A stretch of 6,966 nucleotides of DNA from JASSUD01 sp031963225 (GCA_031963225.1 JASSUD010000092.1:1-6966); one strand, 5' to 3'; shown: positions 1 to 6,720, counted from the stretch's first letter. Numbers and translations: made by a program. Notes: a model not told the origin generated them from the letters alone.

Positions 1-1
1 G

Positions 2-292
2 CTCTATCGCTTATTGCCAACGCTTAATAGACAAAAGATAGAATTGATCTATAAAGGATACTTACTTGAACAACGCTTTGATCAGAGTGCACCTTTTTAT
101 ATACAGGAAGGCACCCTGTATTTTTATACCGCTCAAAGTCTACAGACGGTTCCCTTTGAGAATCCGGAGCAGGAAACCAAATTCAGACAAGCGATTCAAC
201 AAGCCCAGCAGGCGGCGGGCATTCCTTTCGCTCCTGACCTAAGCGTTGCATCAGTCAACCGATCATCTTCTCCTTATCTGTCCGTCAGATAA
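2..292 (+). CDS. C-terminal end of an unrecognised protein (5' truncated by window edge)
   Basis: This reading frame is open from the first bases of the window to a TAA at 290-292. A TTG at 14 could serve as a start, but the frame continues upstream of it (codons for Leu-Tyr-Arg-Leu) and no ribosome binding site is visible. I therefore read it as the last 96 or so residues of a longer gene. The fragment is hydrophilic with an aromatic-rich patch (YIQEGTLYFY). A Gln/Ala-rich, probably helical stretch follows (RQAIQQAQQAAG), then a Ser/Pro-rich tail. No transmembrane segment, catalytic motif or known family is recognisable. It lies in the same direction as the large STAND gene, 449 bp upstream, and is probably a separate transcription unit. 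I am fairly sure it is coding, because the frame is uninterrupted and the composition is protein-like, but I assign no function. Confidence 0.55.
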   Translation, partial: LYRLLPTLNRQKIELIYKGYLLEQRFDQSAPFYIQEGTLYFYTAQSLQTVPFENPEQETKFRQAIQQAQQAAGIPFAPDLSVASVNRSSSPYLSVR

Positions 293-300
293 AAGGTTTT
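272..300 (+). terminator. Possible weak intrinsic terminator overlapping the stop codon
   Basis: A perfect 7-bp stem (TTATCTG at 274-280, CAGATAA at 286-292) closes a 5-base loop. Flanking CC (272-273) and GG (295-296) could extend it across a small bulge. The stop codon of the upstream frame lies in the 3' arm. Only four T follow (297-300) and the stem is A/T-rich, so termination would be weak at best. Confidence 0.3.
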
Positions 301-417
301 AGGGTTAATCAAGGTTTTCGCATGACTGTTGTCTGCCATTTGTTAACTGCGATTTAAAATGTGCCAGTAGAAAATAGATCTGTCCGGTTTTATAGCACTT
401 AATATGTCTGCTTTTTA

Positions 418-479
418 GCATATAAGGAATAGGCATTGATGTAGGACATAGCCCAAAGTCAATGCCTATTCCCATATGC
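418..479. other. Long hairpin (14 bp plus 6 bp stem) in the intergenic region
   Basis: GGAATAGGCATTGA (426-439) is exactly complementary to 459-472, with a 19-base loop. After a small internal bulge, GCATAT (418-423) pairs with ATATGC (474-479), giving about 20 paired bases. No T-run follows on the + strand, so it is not a classical terminator. It could be a structured RNA, a protein-binding palindrome or a small non-autonomous repeat. No coding frame crosses it convincingly. Confidence 0.55.
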
Positions 480-482
480 GGC

Positions 483-507
483 CGATTGGCGGACTCCTTT
501 CCAATCG
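483..507. other. Second hairpin directly after the first
   Basis: CGATTGG (483-489) and CCAATCG (501-507) form a perfect 7-bp stem with an 11-base loop, starting three bases after the larger hairpin ends. The side-by-side placement suggests one structured element spanning about 418-507. I recognise no known RNA family. The rest of 293-570 shows no gene, apart from a small CCCCT/AGGGG inverted repeat around 563-580. Confidence 0.4.
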
Positions 508-570
508 AATCGCACTTGCACTGCTTACATGGGCGTTTAGAAGACGTGAACCTTGGAATAAACCCCTAAG

Positions 571-673
571 TAGTGAGGGGCTAGGAACGAACAGATACGT
601 CTAACTTTTAAGCTAATTCTTTCCAGTAGTTTTACGTATAGCTTATTTTCATCTATATCTTATAATCCATCTT
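571..673 (+). repeat. 103-bp direct repeat, copy A (upstream of the STAND gene)
   Basis: This stretch aligns without gaps to 4532-4634, with roughly 15 mismatches over 103 bp by eye. It contains long identical blocks such as AAGCTAATTCTTTCCAGTA. The repeat holds a -10-like hexamer at the same offset in both copies (TATAAT here, TACAAT in copy B). Copy A ends about 70 bp before the STAND start codon, and copy B lies beyond the gene's terminator, so the pair brackets the gene. Similarity stops abruptly at both edges. It may be a repeated leader or promoter segment, or the boundary of a duplicated or mobile module. Confidence 0.8.
661..666 (+). promoter_or_regulatory. Consensus -10 hexamer upstream of the STAND gene
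   Basis: TATAAT is an exact sigma-70 -10 match, 75 bp upstream of the ATG at 742. No good -35 hexamer sits 16-18 bp upstream; the nearest TTTACG (631-636) is 24 bp away. The promoter would therefore be activator-dependent or weak, if real. The equivalent position in copy B of the repeat reads TACAAT. The surrounding DNA is very A/T-rich, which raises the chance of a fortuitous match. Confidence 0.4.
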
Positions 674-674
674 T

Positions 675-691
675 TTTAATATGGATTTAAT
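675..691 (+). promoter_or_regulatory. PmrA-box-like tandem site (yTTAAk-N5-yTTAAk)
   Basis: Two direct hexamers TTTAAT (675-680 and 686-691) are separated by ATGGA, an 11-bp period, and both fit the enterobacterial PmrA/BasR consensus yTTAAk-N5-yTTAAk. In Legionella and Coxiella, PmrA directly controls many type IV secretion effector genes through TTAA-based sites. The site lies 50 bp before the STAND start codon, downstream of the TATAAT. A downstream -10 would have to be a poor match (for example TACAAA at 703-708). In such A/T-rich DNA a chance match is possible. Confidence 0.3.
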
Positions 692-741
692 AATACATTT
701 TTTACAAATAAATCCAATAAGTAAGAAAATAAGGATTCTTA

Positions 742-3700
742 ATGCTAAATATTCCGACGCATTCTTCAAAAACATCCTCTTCTCCTTCTACATCAGATAA
801 CTCTGTACAAGAGAATTTGGCGCAAGCGCGCCCCCTCAATAAAGTAAATCCTGCGCAAGCCCAAGACTGTGGGCATTCTGACCTGGCACTAAAATTAAAC
901 AGCGCTTTGGTTATCTCCGAGCCTAAATTTTCTTTGGGACAGCGCTCACTTCACTCAACCCATTACGTTTCTAGCGCGCAATCTGCGCCTTTACTCAACC
1001 TTATCAAAGATCAGCCCGATACCCTGATCGAAGTGGTCGGCCCACCGAGGGTGGGTAAAACCACGTTGCTTCAACGTTTAATTGATCCGCGCCAGGATTG
1101 CTTTGCGCAATACGAGTTGCTGGGTTGGATTGACTGTAGCAGTGTCAGTAGTGCCCATGCGGATATTCAAGCTATCAGCTACGCGCTTGGCTATGAGAAG
1201 TTAAATCCACAAGCGGCTCTGAGGCAGGTGGCGAACTATGTCAAACAACATCCTCGTTCACTTTTTGTATTGGATGGGTTGGCGCCAAGCAATGTCGATC
1301 TGGTCTTAAGTTGGCTGAAATCCTCTTTTGGATCTGCTCAACTGATCTATACGACCGCCCAACCCTTGGCAAATAAGCTGGGTCAAAATTTAGGACGCCC
1401 TGTCAAATCGCTCCCTCTGAGCCTTTTTACGCCTGATGAAGCGAAGCAATTGGTTTTGCAGTGCCTTCCAACAGAATCCCTTGAAGAAGAGGATCTCAAC
1501 CGCCTCATTGAACTGACGGGGGGATATCCTGGGGTCATTGAAGCGCTATGTCAGCGCTATAAAACCAAAGTAGTGGGGGCGCAGAACTTTTCTAGCTTTT
1601 TGGAAAAATCGGAAAAACACCAGAATGTGCGAGAGTCCTTACTCAACGAGATTGTGCAGGCCAGCCTAGCGCCACTTGAGGCAGAAGCCCTGACTGACCC
1701 GGCGGCGGCTCGCGCCTTACATTTTATTAAGCAGGCTGCCTGGCTTGGCAATCATCGCATCCCGTTTGCGTTTTTTGTCAATGAGCAGCAGCCTGATGAA
1801 ATAGCAGAAGAAGCCATTGATAGGCTTTTCAGTGAACGGTTTGCGATACTGGACATTGATCAAGCGACACAAAGCCTTAAACTAAACTCGGCTTTTTTAA
1901 GTGCTGTGCAAAAAGAGTACGCATCAACACAGCGTTCATTGTTAGAAGAAAATATCCAGCGCCTGTCGGAAGTCTTCCATTATTTAACCGATAACGAAAG
2001 CGCGGCGGGCCGTCAAAGCAAGCCAGCTGACCTAAGACAGTATGCGGATCTGGTGCATACGCTTCTTTTTGAGACCTGTGCCAAGCTTTCGTTGTCTGAC
2101 TCTCCCGCTTTACTTACTCAAGTGCTGACATTGGGTAGCAGTCTAGCCAGACTCTACTATATGCATCACGGTGAGTTGCACCTGGCCTATGATTGTTTGC
2201 AAAAAGCCAAGCACTTCTTTAAGCAAGGGCTATCCAAAGAGCTGATCGCGCACTTTGAACAGAAACCTGAGCATTTTTTGGCCCAATCCATTAGCGAGGA
2301 CGAGACAAAATTACTCAAACTGTACGGTCAAGAATATCTGTACCAAGCGGGTACCCTGGCTTCTCAGCTTGTGCCACGAGGCCAGGTGGGCGAGGAAGTG
2401 ATGCAGTATTTTGAGAAGAGTTATGCGATTCAAGTGAACTTGGGTGAAGCAGGCGATCCCGAAGCCATTGCCTATACGCTGCGCAATTACACTCGCGCAT
2501 TGCGTAAACAAGGGCGTTTAGTCGATACGCTTGAGGAATATGAAAAATTACAACAATGGATGAATCAGCATCCGGCCGTGTTCGACGAACGCACGCGTGC
2601 AGAACTGTTGGTTGATCAGGGGATTATCCAAAAAGAAGTAGAAGACGGTAAACCTGAAGCTGAGCGGACTTACCAAGAAGCGATAGAGACGCTGTGTGAG
2701 ACGCACCGTATTTATCTCGCCCATAAGACAGCCAACCAACATCAGGCGTTAGGGATGCTTTCGATTTATGTGGGAGAGGTCTACTTGGCCGCAAAGCAGG
2801 TTGAGTTAGGGATCACACATACCTGCCAAATCCTGCATTACGACGGTAAACGTCAAGAAAGACAGGCGCGGGCTTACTTCAATCTTGCGCGAGCGTTTGA
2901 TGACACAGGGTATAAGGCCTTAGCTAAACTCTTCATCGACCAAGCCGCACCCCTGCAAATCAATGCCTTCCATTCCACTACCGAGGCCTTAAGGCTGAAT
3001 ATTGAACAAAAACTATTGCAACGCCATCAGCAAGTAAAATCAGCCCCACTTAACGCTCCAACAGCTAACTGGGAAACACAAACAGAGCTAACAGAGCATG
3101 TCGAAACGGAGTTGGTCACCGGTAGTGCGCCATCGAAGTGTTTGACCAGCGACCAAATTCAAACCCTCGAAGACAAAGCCTATTACTGGTTCTGGCAGCG
3201 TCATTCAAAAGAAGACCTTGAGGCCCAGCAAGCCCAGCTCAAACAGGAGCAGGACAAGCTCAAAATCAAAGAAGCTGAAGTAGCTAAACAACGTGAATTA
3301 CAACGTGAGCAAGACGAACTGTGGTATTCCAAATTGACGCACCAGATTGACTTGAATACAGAACAGAACCGACCCGTTCGCCTTTTTGCCGATCAATTCA
3401 AAGCAAAGTTGCGTGATGAAATTGTCCAGCAGCTGCGTCACGCCAATGGAGAAGCGATGCCAATGAGTAAAGCTGATTTGGTAAACGGGTTGGTTCAGGC
3501 GATTTCAGGGGCCCTACCTCAAATCCAATTTGATGCCACATTAACTGTCACTGCCACCATAGATCTACCTGCCATTATTCAAGGGGTGGCGCAAACGCTT
3601 ACCGATCGGCAGCATGCTAAGGAAAAAGCCGAGGCACAACGTGTAAACGACACTTTTGCAACGTCCGAAGAAAAGCCAAAAAGTTTGCAAGTGGTCGAGC

Positions 3701-4194
3701 GCATCCAGCAGCAAATAGAGGCAATGGGCGACTACGCAGCCCGCTGCTGGCAGCCTGTGCTCTCAGACCCAACCTGGTCTACTAAAGATATTCAGACACT
3801 GGCCCAAAATGGGGCGCTTCGCTTGATGGAGTACTTAAAAGCAGGGAAGGTTGATACGCTCTCTACTCAGGAGCGGGTCGTCGTAGCGTTGATGACAGGT
3901 ACAGCCAATGAACGCTTATCGCGCGCTAAAAAGGCAGAGTCAGGGAAAGCAAAAGGTAAATGGAGTGTACAGGGCTTTTTTACCAAACCAGGTATTAAGA
4001 TTGAGACGGAGAAAGAAGGACAACAGATGTACCTCCCCTCTGGGCAAGCGTACCCCACTACTTACGGATACCGCCTTGGTTCTCCGATAGAGGTGCGTAA
4101 CCCTCTCTATCAGGGGGCGTTTAAGAGCGAGCTTGAAACGCAAAAAAAAGCACAAGAGGCACGTGACCAGCAAGGGCGTTGCGCAGTGATGTAA
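742..4194 (+). CDS. Large STAND (NB-ARC-like) NTPase with TPR-like helices, coiled coil and C-terminal CaaX box
   Basis: The protein has 1150 residues. The ATG start is supported by AAGGA at 731-735 with a 6-base spacer. Residues 1-30 are Ser/Thr-rich and probably disordered. An NTPase domain spans about 80-290: P-loop GPPRVGKT (100-107), Walker B SLFVLDG (173-179, Asp178), a sensor-like IYTT (202-205), and TGGYPGVIEAL (259-269), which matches the GLPL motif of NB-ARC/AP-ATPases. A helical region follows, with TPR-like repeats at roughly 465-740 (clearest at 576-607 and 707-738). A charged coiled coil lies at about 820-865, then an unrecognised C-terminal region. The last residues are GRCAVM: CAVM (1147-1150) is a canonical CaaX box, and terminal Met favours farnesylation by eukaryotic enzymes. 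No signal peptide or transmembrane segment is visible. STAND proteins are nucleotide-driven oligomerising switches. This one could be a host-targeted effector or a bacterial sensor/defence ATPase. The fold call is firm; the role is inferred. Confidence 0.9.
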   Translation: MLNIPTHSSKTSSSPSTSDNSVQENLAQARPLNKVNPAQAQDCGHSDLALKLNSALVISEPKFSLGQRSLHSTHYVSSAQSAPLLNLIKDQPDTLIEVVGPPRVGKTTLLQRLIDPRQDCFAQYELLGWIDCSSVSSAHADIQAISYALGYEKLNPQAALRQVANYVKQHPRSLFVLDGLAPSNVDLVLSWLKSSFGSAQLIYTTAQPLANKLGQNLGRPVKSLPLSLFTPDEAKQLVLQCLPTESLEEEDLNRLIELTGGYPGVIEALCQRYKTKVVGAQNFSSFLEKSEKHQNVRESLLNEIVQASLAPLEAEALTDPAAARALHFIKQAAWLGNHRIPFAFFVNEQQPDEIAEEAIDRLFSERFAILDIDQATQSLKLNSAFLSAVQKEYASTQRSLLEENIQRLSEVFHYLTDNESAAGRQSKPADLRQYADLVHTLLFETCAKLSLSDSPALLTQVLTLGSSLARLYYMHHGELHLAYDCLQKAKHFFKQGLSKELIAHFEQKPEHFLAQSISEDETKLLKLYGQEYLYQAGTLASQLVPRGQVGEEVMQYFEKSYAIQVNLGEAGDPEAIAYTLRNYTRALRKQGRLVDTLEEYEKLQQWMNQHPAVFDERTRAELLVDQGIIQKEVEDGKPEAERTYQEAIETLCETHRIYLAHKTANQHQALGMLSIYVGEVYLAAKQVELGITHTCQILHYDGKRQERQARAYFNLARAFDDTGYKALAKLFIDQAAPLQINAFHSTTEALRLNIEQKLLQRHQQVKSAPLNAPTANWETQTELTEHVETELVTGSAPSKCLTSDQIQTLEDKAYYWFWQRHSKEDLEAQQAQLKQEQDKLKIKEAEVAKQRELQREQDELWYSKLTHQIDLNTEQNRPVRLFADQFKAKLRDEIVQQLRHANGEAMPMSKADLVNGLVQAISGALPQIQFDATLTVTATIDLPAIIQGVAQTLTDRQHAKEKAEAQRVNDTFATSEEKPKSLQVVERIQQQIEAMGDYAARCWQPVLSDPTWSTKDIQTLAQNGALRLMEYLKAGKVDTLSTQERVVVALMTGTANERLSRAKKAESGKAKGKWSVQGFFTKPGIKIETEKEGQQMYLPSGQAYPTTYGYRLGSPIEVRNPLYQGAFKSELETQKKAQEARDQQGRCAVM

Positions 4195-4275
4195 GGCAGC
4201 TGGCGAGACTCATAAAAGCAATTTTTAATGCAAAAAGCGGTGAGTTGATGGATAAAACTTCTTTTTAAACCGAGT

Positions 4276-4319
4276 GGTAGGTTGGTGGTGACGAAGGAAC
4301 CCCAACATTGCATACCACC
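4276..4319 (+). repeat. REP unit 1
   Basis: It begins GGTAGGTTGGTGGTG and ends GCATACCACC. After a GTAG head, GTTGG-T-GGT pairs with ACCCCAAC (4299-4306) around a loop. A GTAG head before an imperfect palindrome is typical of REP sequences linked to RAYT (TnpA_REP) transposases. It has one extra T in the tail (CATTGCAT) compared with units 3, 4 and 5. Confidence 0.75.
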
Positions 4320-4364
4320 GACTTGTAATCCTGCATATGCAGGTTTAAAAAGGGCAGCGGTCAT

Positions 4365-4398
4365 CATGTTGGGGTTCGTACCTCACCACCAACCTACC
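4365..4398 (-). repeat. REP unit 2 (diverged, inverted relative to unit 1)
   Basis: On the minus strand it reads from the GTAG head through GTTGGTGGTGAGG to ACCCCAACATG. The stem bases are kept, but the loop differs from the other units (GAGGTACGA in place of GACGAAGGA) and the CATACC tail is absent. Conserved stem with a changed loop points to selection for structure or to a distinct subfamily. Confidence 0.65.
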
Positions 4399-4465
4399 AT
4401 ACTGGCTACTCGGTTTCGAAAGAAGTCTATAGAAAAACGGCTCTATAGATATCCAAAAATACTAT

Positions 4466-4522
4466 AAAAACCCCCCAATAAATTTGGACCTTACTAATCC
4501 AAATTTATTGGGGGTTTTTTTT
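4466..4522. terminator. Strong bidirectional intrinsic terminator between convergent genes
   Basis: CCCCCAATAAATTTGGA (4472-4488) pairs perfectly with 4498-4514, a 17-bp stem with a 9-base loop. On the + strand eight T follow (4515-4522). On the - strand the five A at 4466-4470 give a T-run. It can therefore end transcription of the STAND gene from the left and of the acyl-CoA dehydrogenase gene from the right. Confidence 0.9.
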
Positions 4523-4531
4523 AGAGCATTT

Positions 4532-4634
4532 TAGTGAGGTGCTAGCAACGAACGGACATATCTAACTTCTAAGCTAATTCTTTCCAGTAATTTTACGTAT
4601 AGTTTATATTCATATTTATCTTACAATGCATCTT
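4532..4634 (+). repeat. 103-bp direct repeat, copy B (downstream of the STAND gene)
   Basis: It aligns end to end with 571-673 in the same orientation, 3961 bp apart start to start, at about 85% identity by eye. Unlike copy A it is not followed by a gene in the same direction; REP units and the end of the opposite-strand dehydrogenase gene come next. The PmrA-like site beyond copy A is not repeated here. Copy B may be a relic of a lost paralogue's leader or one end of a module carrying the STAND gene. Confidence 0.8.
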
Positions 4635-4685
4635 ATTTCCAATAATCTTAATCACTGATGCTACGCAGGTATTAAAAAAGCCAAT

Positions 4686-4725
4686 GGTATGCATGTTGGG
4701 GTTCCTTCGTCACCACCAACCTACC
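4686..4725 (-). repeat. REP unit 3
   Basis: On the minus strand this unit is identical to unit 5 from the GGTAG head through the CATACC tail (40 bp). Together with unit 4 it forms an inverted pair with heads facing inward, separated by 59 bp that hold no recognisable feature. Confidence 0.8.
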
Positions 4726-4784
4726 GTTCTTTGCTTTTCTTGTGGTTGGTAGAGTTTGATAGAACCCTTTTACATAGCCATTTC

Positions 4785-4826
4785 GGTAGGTTGGCGGTGA
4801 CGAAGGAACCCCAACATGCATACCAC
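4785..4826 (+). repeat. REP unit 4
   Basis: It differs from unit 5 by one internal base (TTGGCGGTG instead of TTGGTGGTG) and ends in CATACCAC. Its tail lies 22 bp from the stop codon of the acyl-CoA dehydrogenase gene, so it would be transcribed in that gene's 3' UTR, where REP hairpins commonly stabilise or punctuate transcripts. Confidence 0.8.
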
Positions 4827-4848
4827 TTACTTTTATGTGAATTTCACC

Positions 4849-6630
4849 CTAGAAAAGGGAGGCTTCCATTTCCATCAAGCTTTTTGCACCGGCTCGTATT
4901 GTTTGCAATGCAGAGGTGGTCTCAGGAAGCAGGCGTTTGAAATAAAAACGCGCTGTAGCCAGTTTGGCTTGATAAAAAGGCTCATTGGCTGGATGATCAA
5001 GTGCAACGCGTGCCATACGTGCCCAAAAATACGCAAAAATGAGATGCCCTATAACCCGCAAGTAAGGTGCCGCTGCGGCCCCTGCTTCTTCTTGATTGCT
5101 GAAGGCTTTCATACCGACTTCAATAGTCAGTCTTTTGACTTCTTTGCCAAGCTCAGCCAGCGGATTGATGAATTCCTGCATCTCAGGTTTCAGCCCTTGC
5201 TCTTCTACAAAGCTCTGCGCCATACGGGCAAATTTTTTCAGCTTAGCGCCCATATCGCCAAGAATCTTGCGGCCCAATAAATCTAGAGACTGAATCGCAT
5301 TGGTGCCTTCATAAATTGTGCTAATACGTACATCACGCACATACTGCTCCATACCCCATTCTTTGATATAGCCATGCCCTCCAAGAATCTGCAGAGCTAA
5401 GTTGGCGGATTCCACGGCGTTATCGGTTAAGAAGGCTTTGGCGATAGGGGTTAACAGTGATACGAAGTCTGTAGATTCCGCACGTACGCCTGCATCTTGG
5501 TGTTTGTGTTCTTTATCGATTTGCAAAGCCATCCAGTAGCTAAACGCACGACCTGCTTCCACATAGGCTTTTTGAGTGAGCAGCATACGGCGTACATCTG
5601 GATGCACGATAATCGGATCAGCCGCTTTTTCAGGGGCTTTAGCGCCAGACAGAGAACGCATTTGCAGGCGTTCTTTGGCATATGCCAATGAGTTTTGATA
5701 GGCCACTTCAGTAATGCCCAACCCTTGCATGCCTACGCCTAAACGGGCGGCATTCATCATCACGAACATGGCGTGCAGCCCTTTGTTCACTTCCCCCACT
5801 AGCCAGCCCTGCGCGCCATCAAAATTCATCACGCACGTTGCATTGCCATGGATCCCCATTTTTTCTTCAATAGAACCACAGTGCACTTTATTGCGCTCAC
5901 CGGGTTCATTTTGGTCATTAGGAATAAATTTAGGGACTACGAAAAGAGAAATACCGTGCGTGCCTTTAGGTGCACCTGGCAATCTAGCGAGTACTAGATG
6001 AATGATGTTTGGTGCTAAATCATGCTCACCGCTGGAGATAAATATTTTGGTGCCCTCAACCCGGTATGAACCATCTTCATTTGGAGTGGCTTGGGTTCTA
6101 AGTAAACCCAGATCCGTGCCGCAATGAGGCTCTGTCAAGCACATGGTTCCTGTCCAGGCACCAGATACCAGTTTAGGAAGATAAGCTTTTTTCTGCTCTG
6201 GCGTGCCATAGGCATATAAACACTGATAAGCACCACAGGACAGACCTGGATACAAGGTCCACGCTTGATTCGCTGAATTGAGCATTTCATACAAAGCAGT
6301 ATGCAAAAATAGCGGCAAGCCTTGTCCACCGTATTCTGGGTCACAAGCGAGTGAAGGCCAGCCTGCATCTACATATTGATCGTAAGCGGCTTTAAAGCCT
6401 TTAGGCGCACGCACCTGCCCGTTTTCCCAAGTACACCCTTCTAAATCGCCAGAACGATTCAATGGAAATAATACTTCGCTACAAAACTGCCCTGCTGCGC
6501 TCAAAGCCTGGTCGATCGTCTCTTTATCCAAATCAGCATGCGCTGGCAAACTTTCAAGCTCTTTTTGCACATTAAGCACTTCATGCAATACAAATTGCAT
6601 ATCGCGCAAAGGCGCGTTGTACTGTCCCAT
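4849..6630 (-). CDS. Long-family acyl-CoA dehydrogenase (DmdC/FadE-like, FAD-dependent)
   Basis: The product has 593 residues from the ATG at 6630, which gives the family-typical N-terminus MGQYNAPLRDMQFVLHE. GGAG at 6637-6640 lies 6 bases upstream, so the upstream TTG (6642) and first ATG (6633) are less likely starts. The enzyme oxidises an acyl-CoA to its trans-2-enoyl-CoA, passing electrons to electron-transfer flavoprotein in the cytoplasm. The order is N-terminal extension, helical N domain, beta middle domain with TEPHCGTD (166-173), and C-terminal helical domain with LGGHGY and YEGTNAIQ, whose Glu441 is the expected catalytic base. The extra C-terminal domain typical of 590-600 residue members follows (about 460-593). 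It is intact and of full family length. Relatives include 3-methylmercaptopropionyl-CoA dehydrogenases, but the substrate cannot be told; beta-oxidation is the conservative guess. The TEP motif has Cys where small residues are usual. Confidence 0.95.
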   Translation of the reverse strand: MGQYNAPLRDMQFVLHEVLNVQKELESLPAHADLDKETIDQALSAAGQFCSEVLFPLNRSGDLEGCTWENGQVRAPKGFKAAYDQYVDAGWPSLACDPEYGGQGLPLFLHTALYEMLNSANQAWTLYPGLSCGAYQCLYAYGTPEQKKAYLPKLVSGAWTGTMCLTEPHCGTDLGLLRTQATPNEDGSYRVEGTKIFISSGEHDLAPNIIHLVLARLPGAPKGTHGISLFVVPKFIPNDQNEPGERNKVHCGSIEEKMGIHGNATCVMNFDGAQGWLVGEVNKGLHAMFVMMNAARLGVGMQGLGITEVAYQNSLAYAKERLQMRSLSGAKAPEKAADPIIVHPDVRRMLLTQKAYVEAGRAFSYWMALQIDKEHKHQDAGVRAESTDFVSLLTPIAKAFLTDNAVESANLALQILGGHGYIKEWGMEQYVRDVRISTIYEGTNAIQSLDLLGRKILGDMGAKLKKFARMAQSFVEEQGLKPEMQEFINPLAELGKEVKRLTIEVGMKAFSNQEEAGAAAAPYLRVIGHLIFAYFWARMARVALDHPANEPFYQAKLATARFYFKRLLPETTSALQTIRAGAKSLMEMEASLF

Positions 6631-6633
6631 CAT

Positions 6634-6720
6634 CCTCTCCAAAAATATCGCTTTTGCGATAGGCGTGCTAAGGGCATTGAGCAGGCTATATATGCCCTCT
6701 CTAAAACGTATTTATAGAGA
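6634..6720 (-). promoter_or_regulatory. Leader of the acyl-CoA dehydrogenase gene: RBS and three small hairpins
   Basis: Reading toward the gene on the - strand there are three stems: TCTCTA/TAGAGA (6698-6720), AGGGCA/TGCCCT (6671-6698), and a 6-bp stem with an AAAA loop (6646-6661). The last is followed by a short T-run and then GGAGAGG (6634-6640). The last hairpin plus T-run vaguely resembles a mini-attenuator, but the stem is short. No confident -35/-10 pair was found. The stretch 6721-6912 shows no gene or clear motif except a 10-bp palindrome GTTATATAAC (6871-6880). Confidence 0.3.

Larger units (their letters stand above)
4258..4425. repeat. 168-bp imperfect inverted-repeat element enclosing two opposed REP units
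   Basis: The outer arms 4258-4275 and 4408-4425 match as inverted repeats at 16 of 18 positions (shared AAACCGAGT). Directly inside them lie two REP units in opposite orientation (4276-4319 and 4365-4398), and in the centre a perfect 14-bp palindrome CCTGCATATGCAGG (4330-4343). The whole can fold into one long hairpin with a 9-base bulge (4399-4407) on the right arm. It sits 63 bp after the STAND stop codon. It has no coding capacity and resembles a REPIN or small MITE. A further 7-bp hairpin (TCTATAG/CTATAGA, 4426-4449) follows immediately. Confidence 0.75.

Noticed and set aside
481..600. Possible tRNA or 6S-like RNA in the G+C-richer stretch
   Set aside because: No cloverleaf or T-loop pattern could be drawn and the 6S architecture is absent; only the two simple hairpins are supported.
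4282..4467. 61-codon open frame across the 168-bp inverted repeat
   Set aside because: Its sequence is simply a translation of REP units 1 and 2 and the palindrome between them; the conserved features are palindromic, not codon-like.
4816..5280. 154-codon open frame on the + strand
   Set aside because: It lies opposite the C-terminal part of the well-supported acyl-CoA dehydrogenase gene, begins inside REP unit 4 and has no recognisable protein features; a shadow frame.
6631..6642. Longer start for the acyl-CoA dehydrogenase (TTG at 6642 or ATG at 6633)
   Set aside because: The TTG overlaps the ribosome binding site GGAGAGG, the ATG at 6633 leaves only 3 bases after GGAG, and the family N-terminus begins M-x-Q-Y, matching the ATG at 6630.
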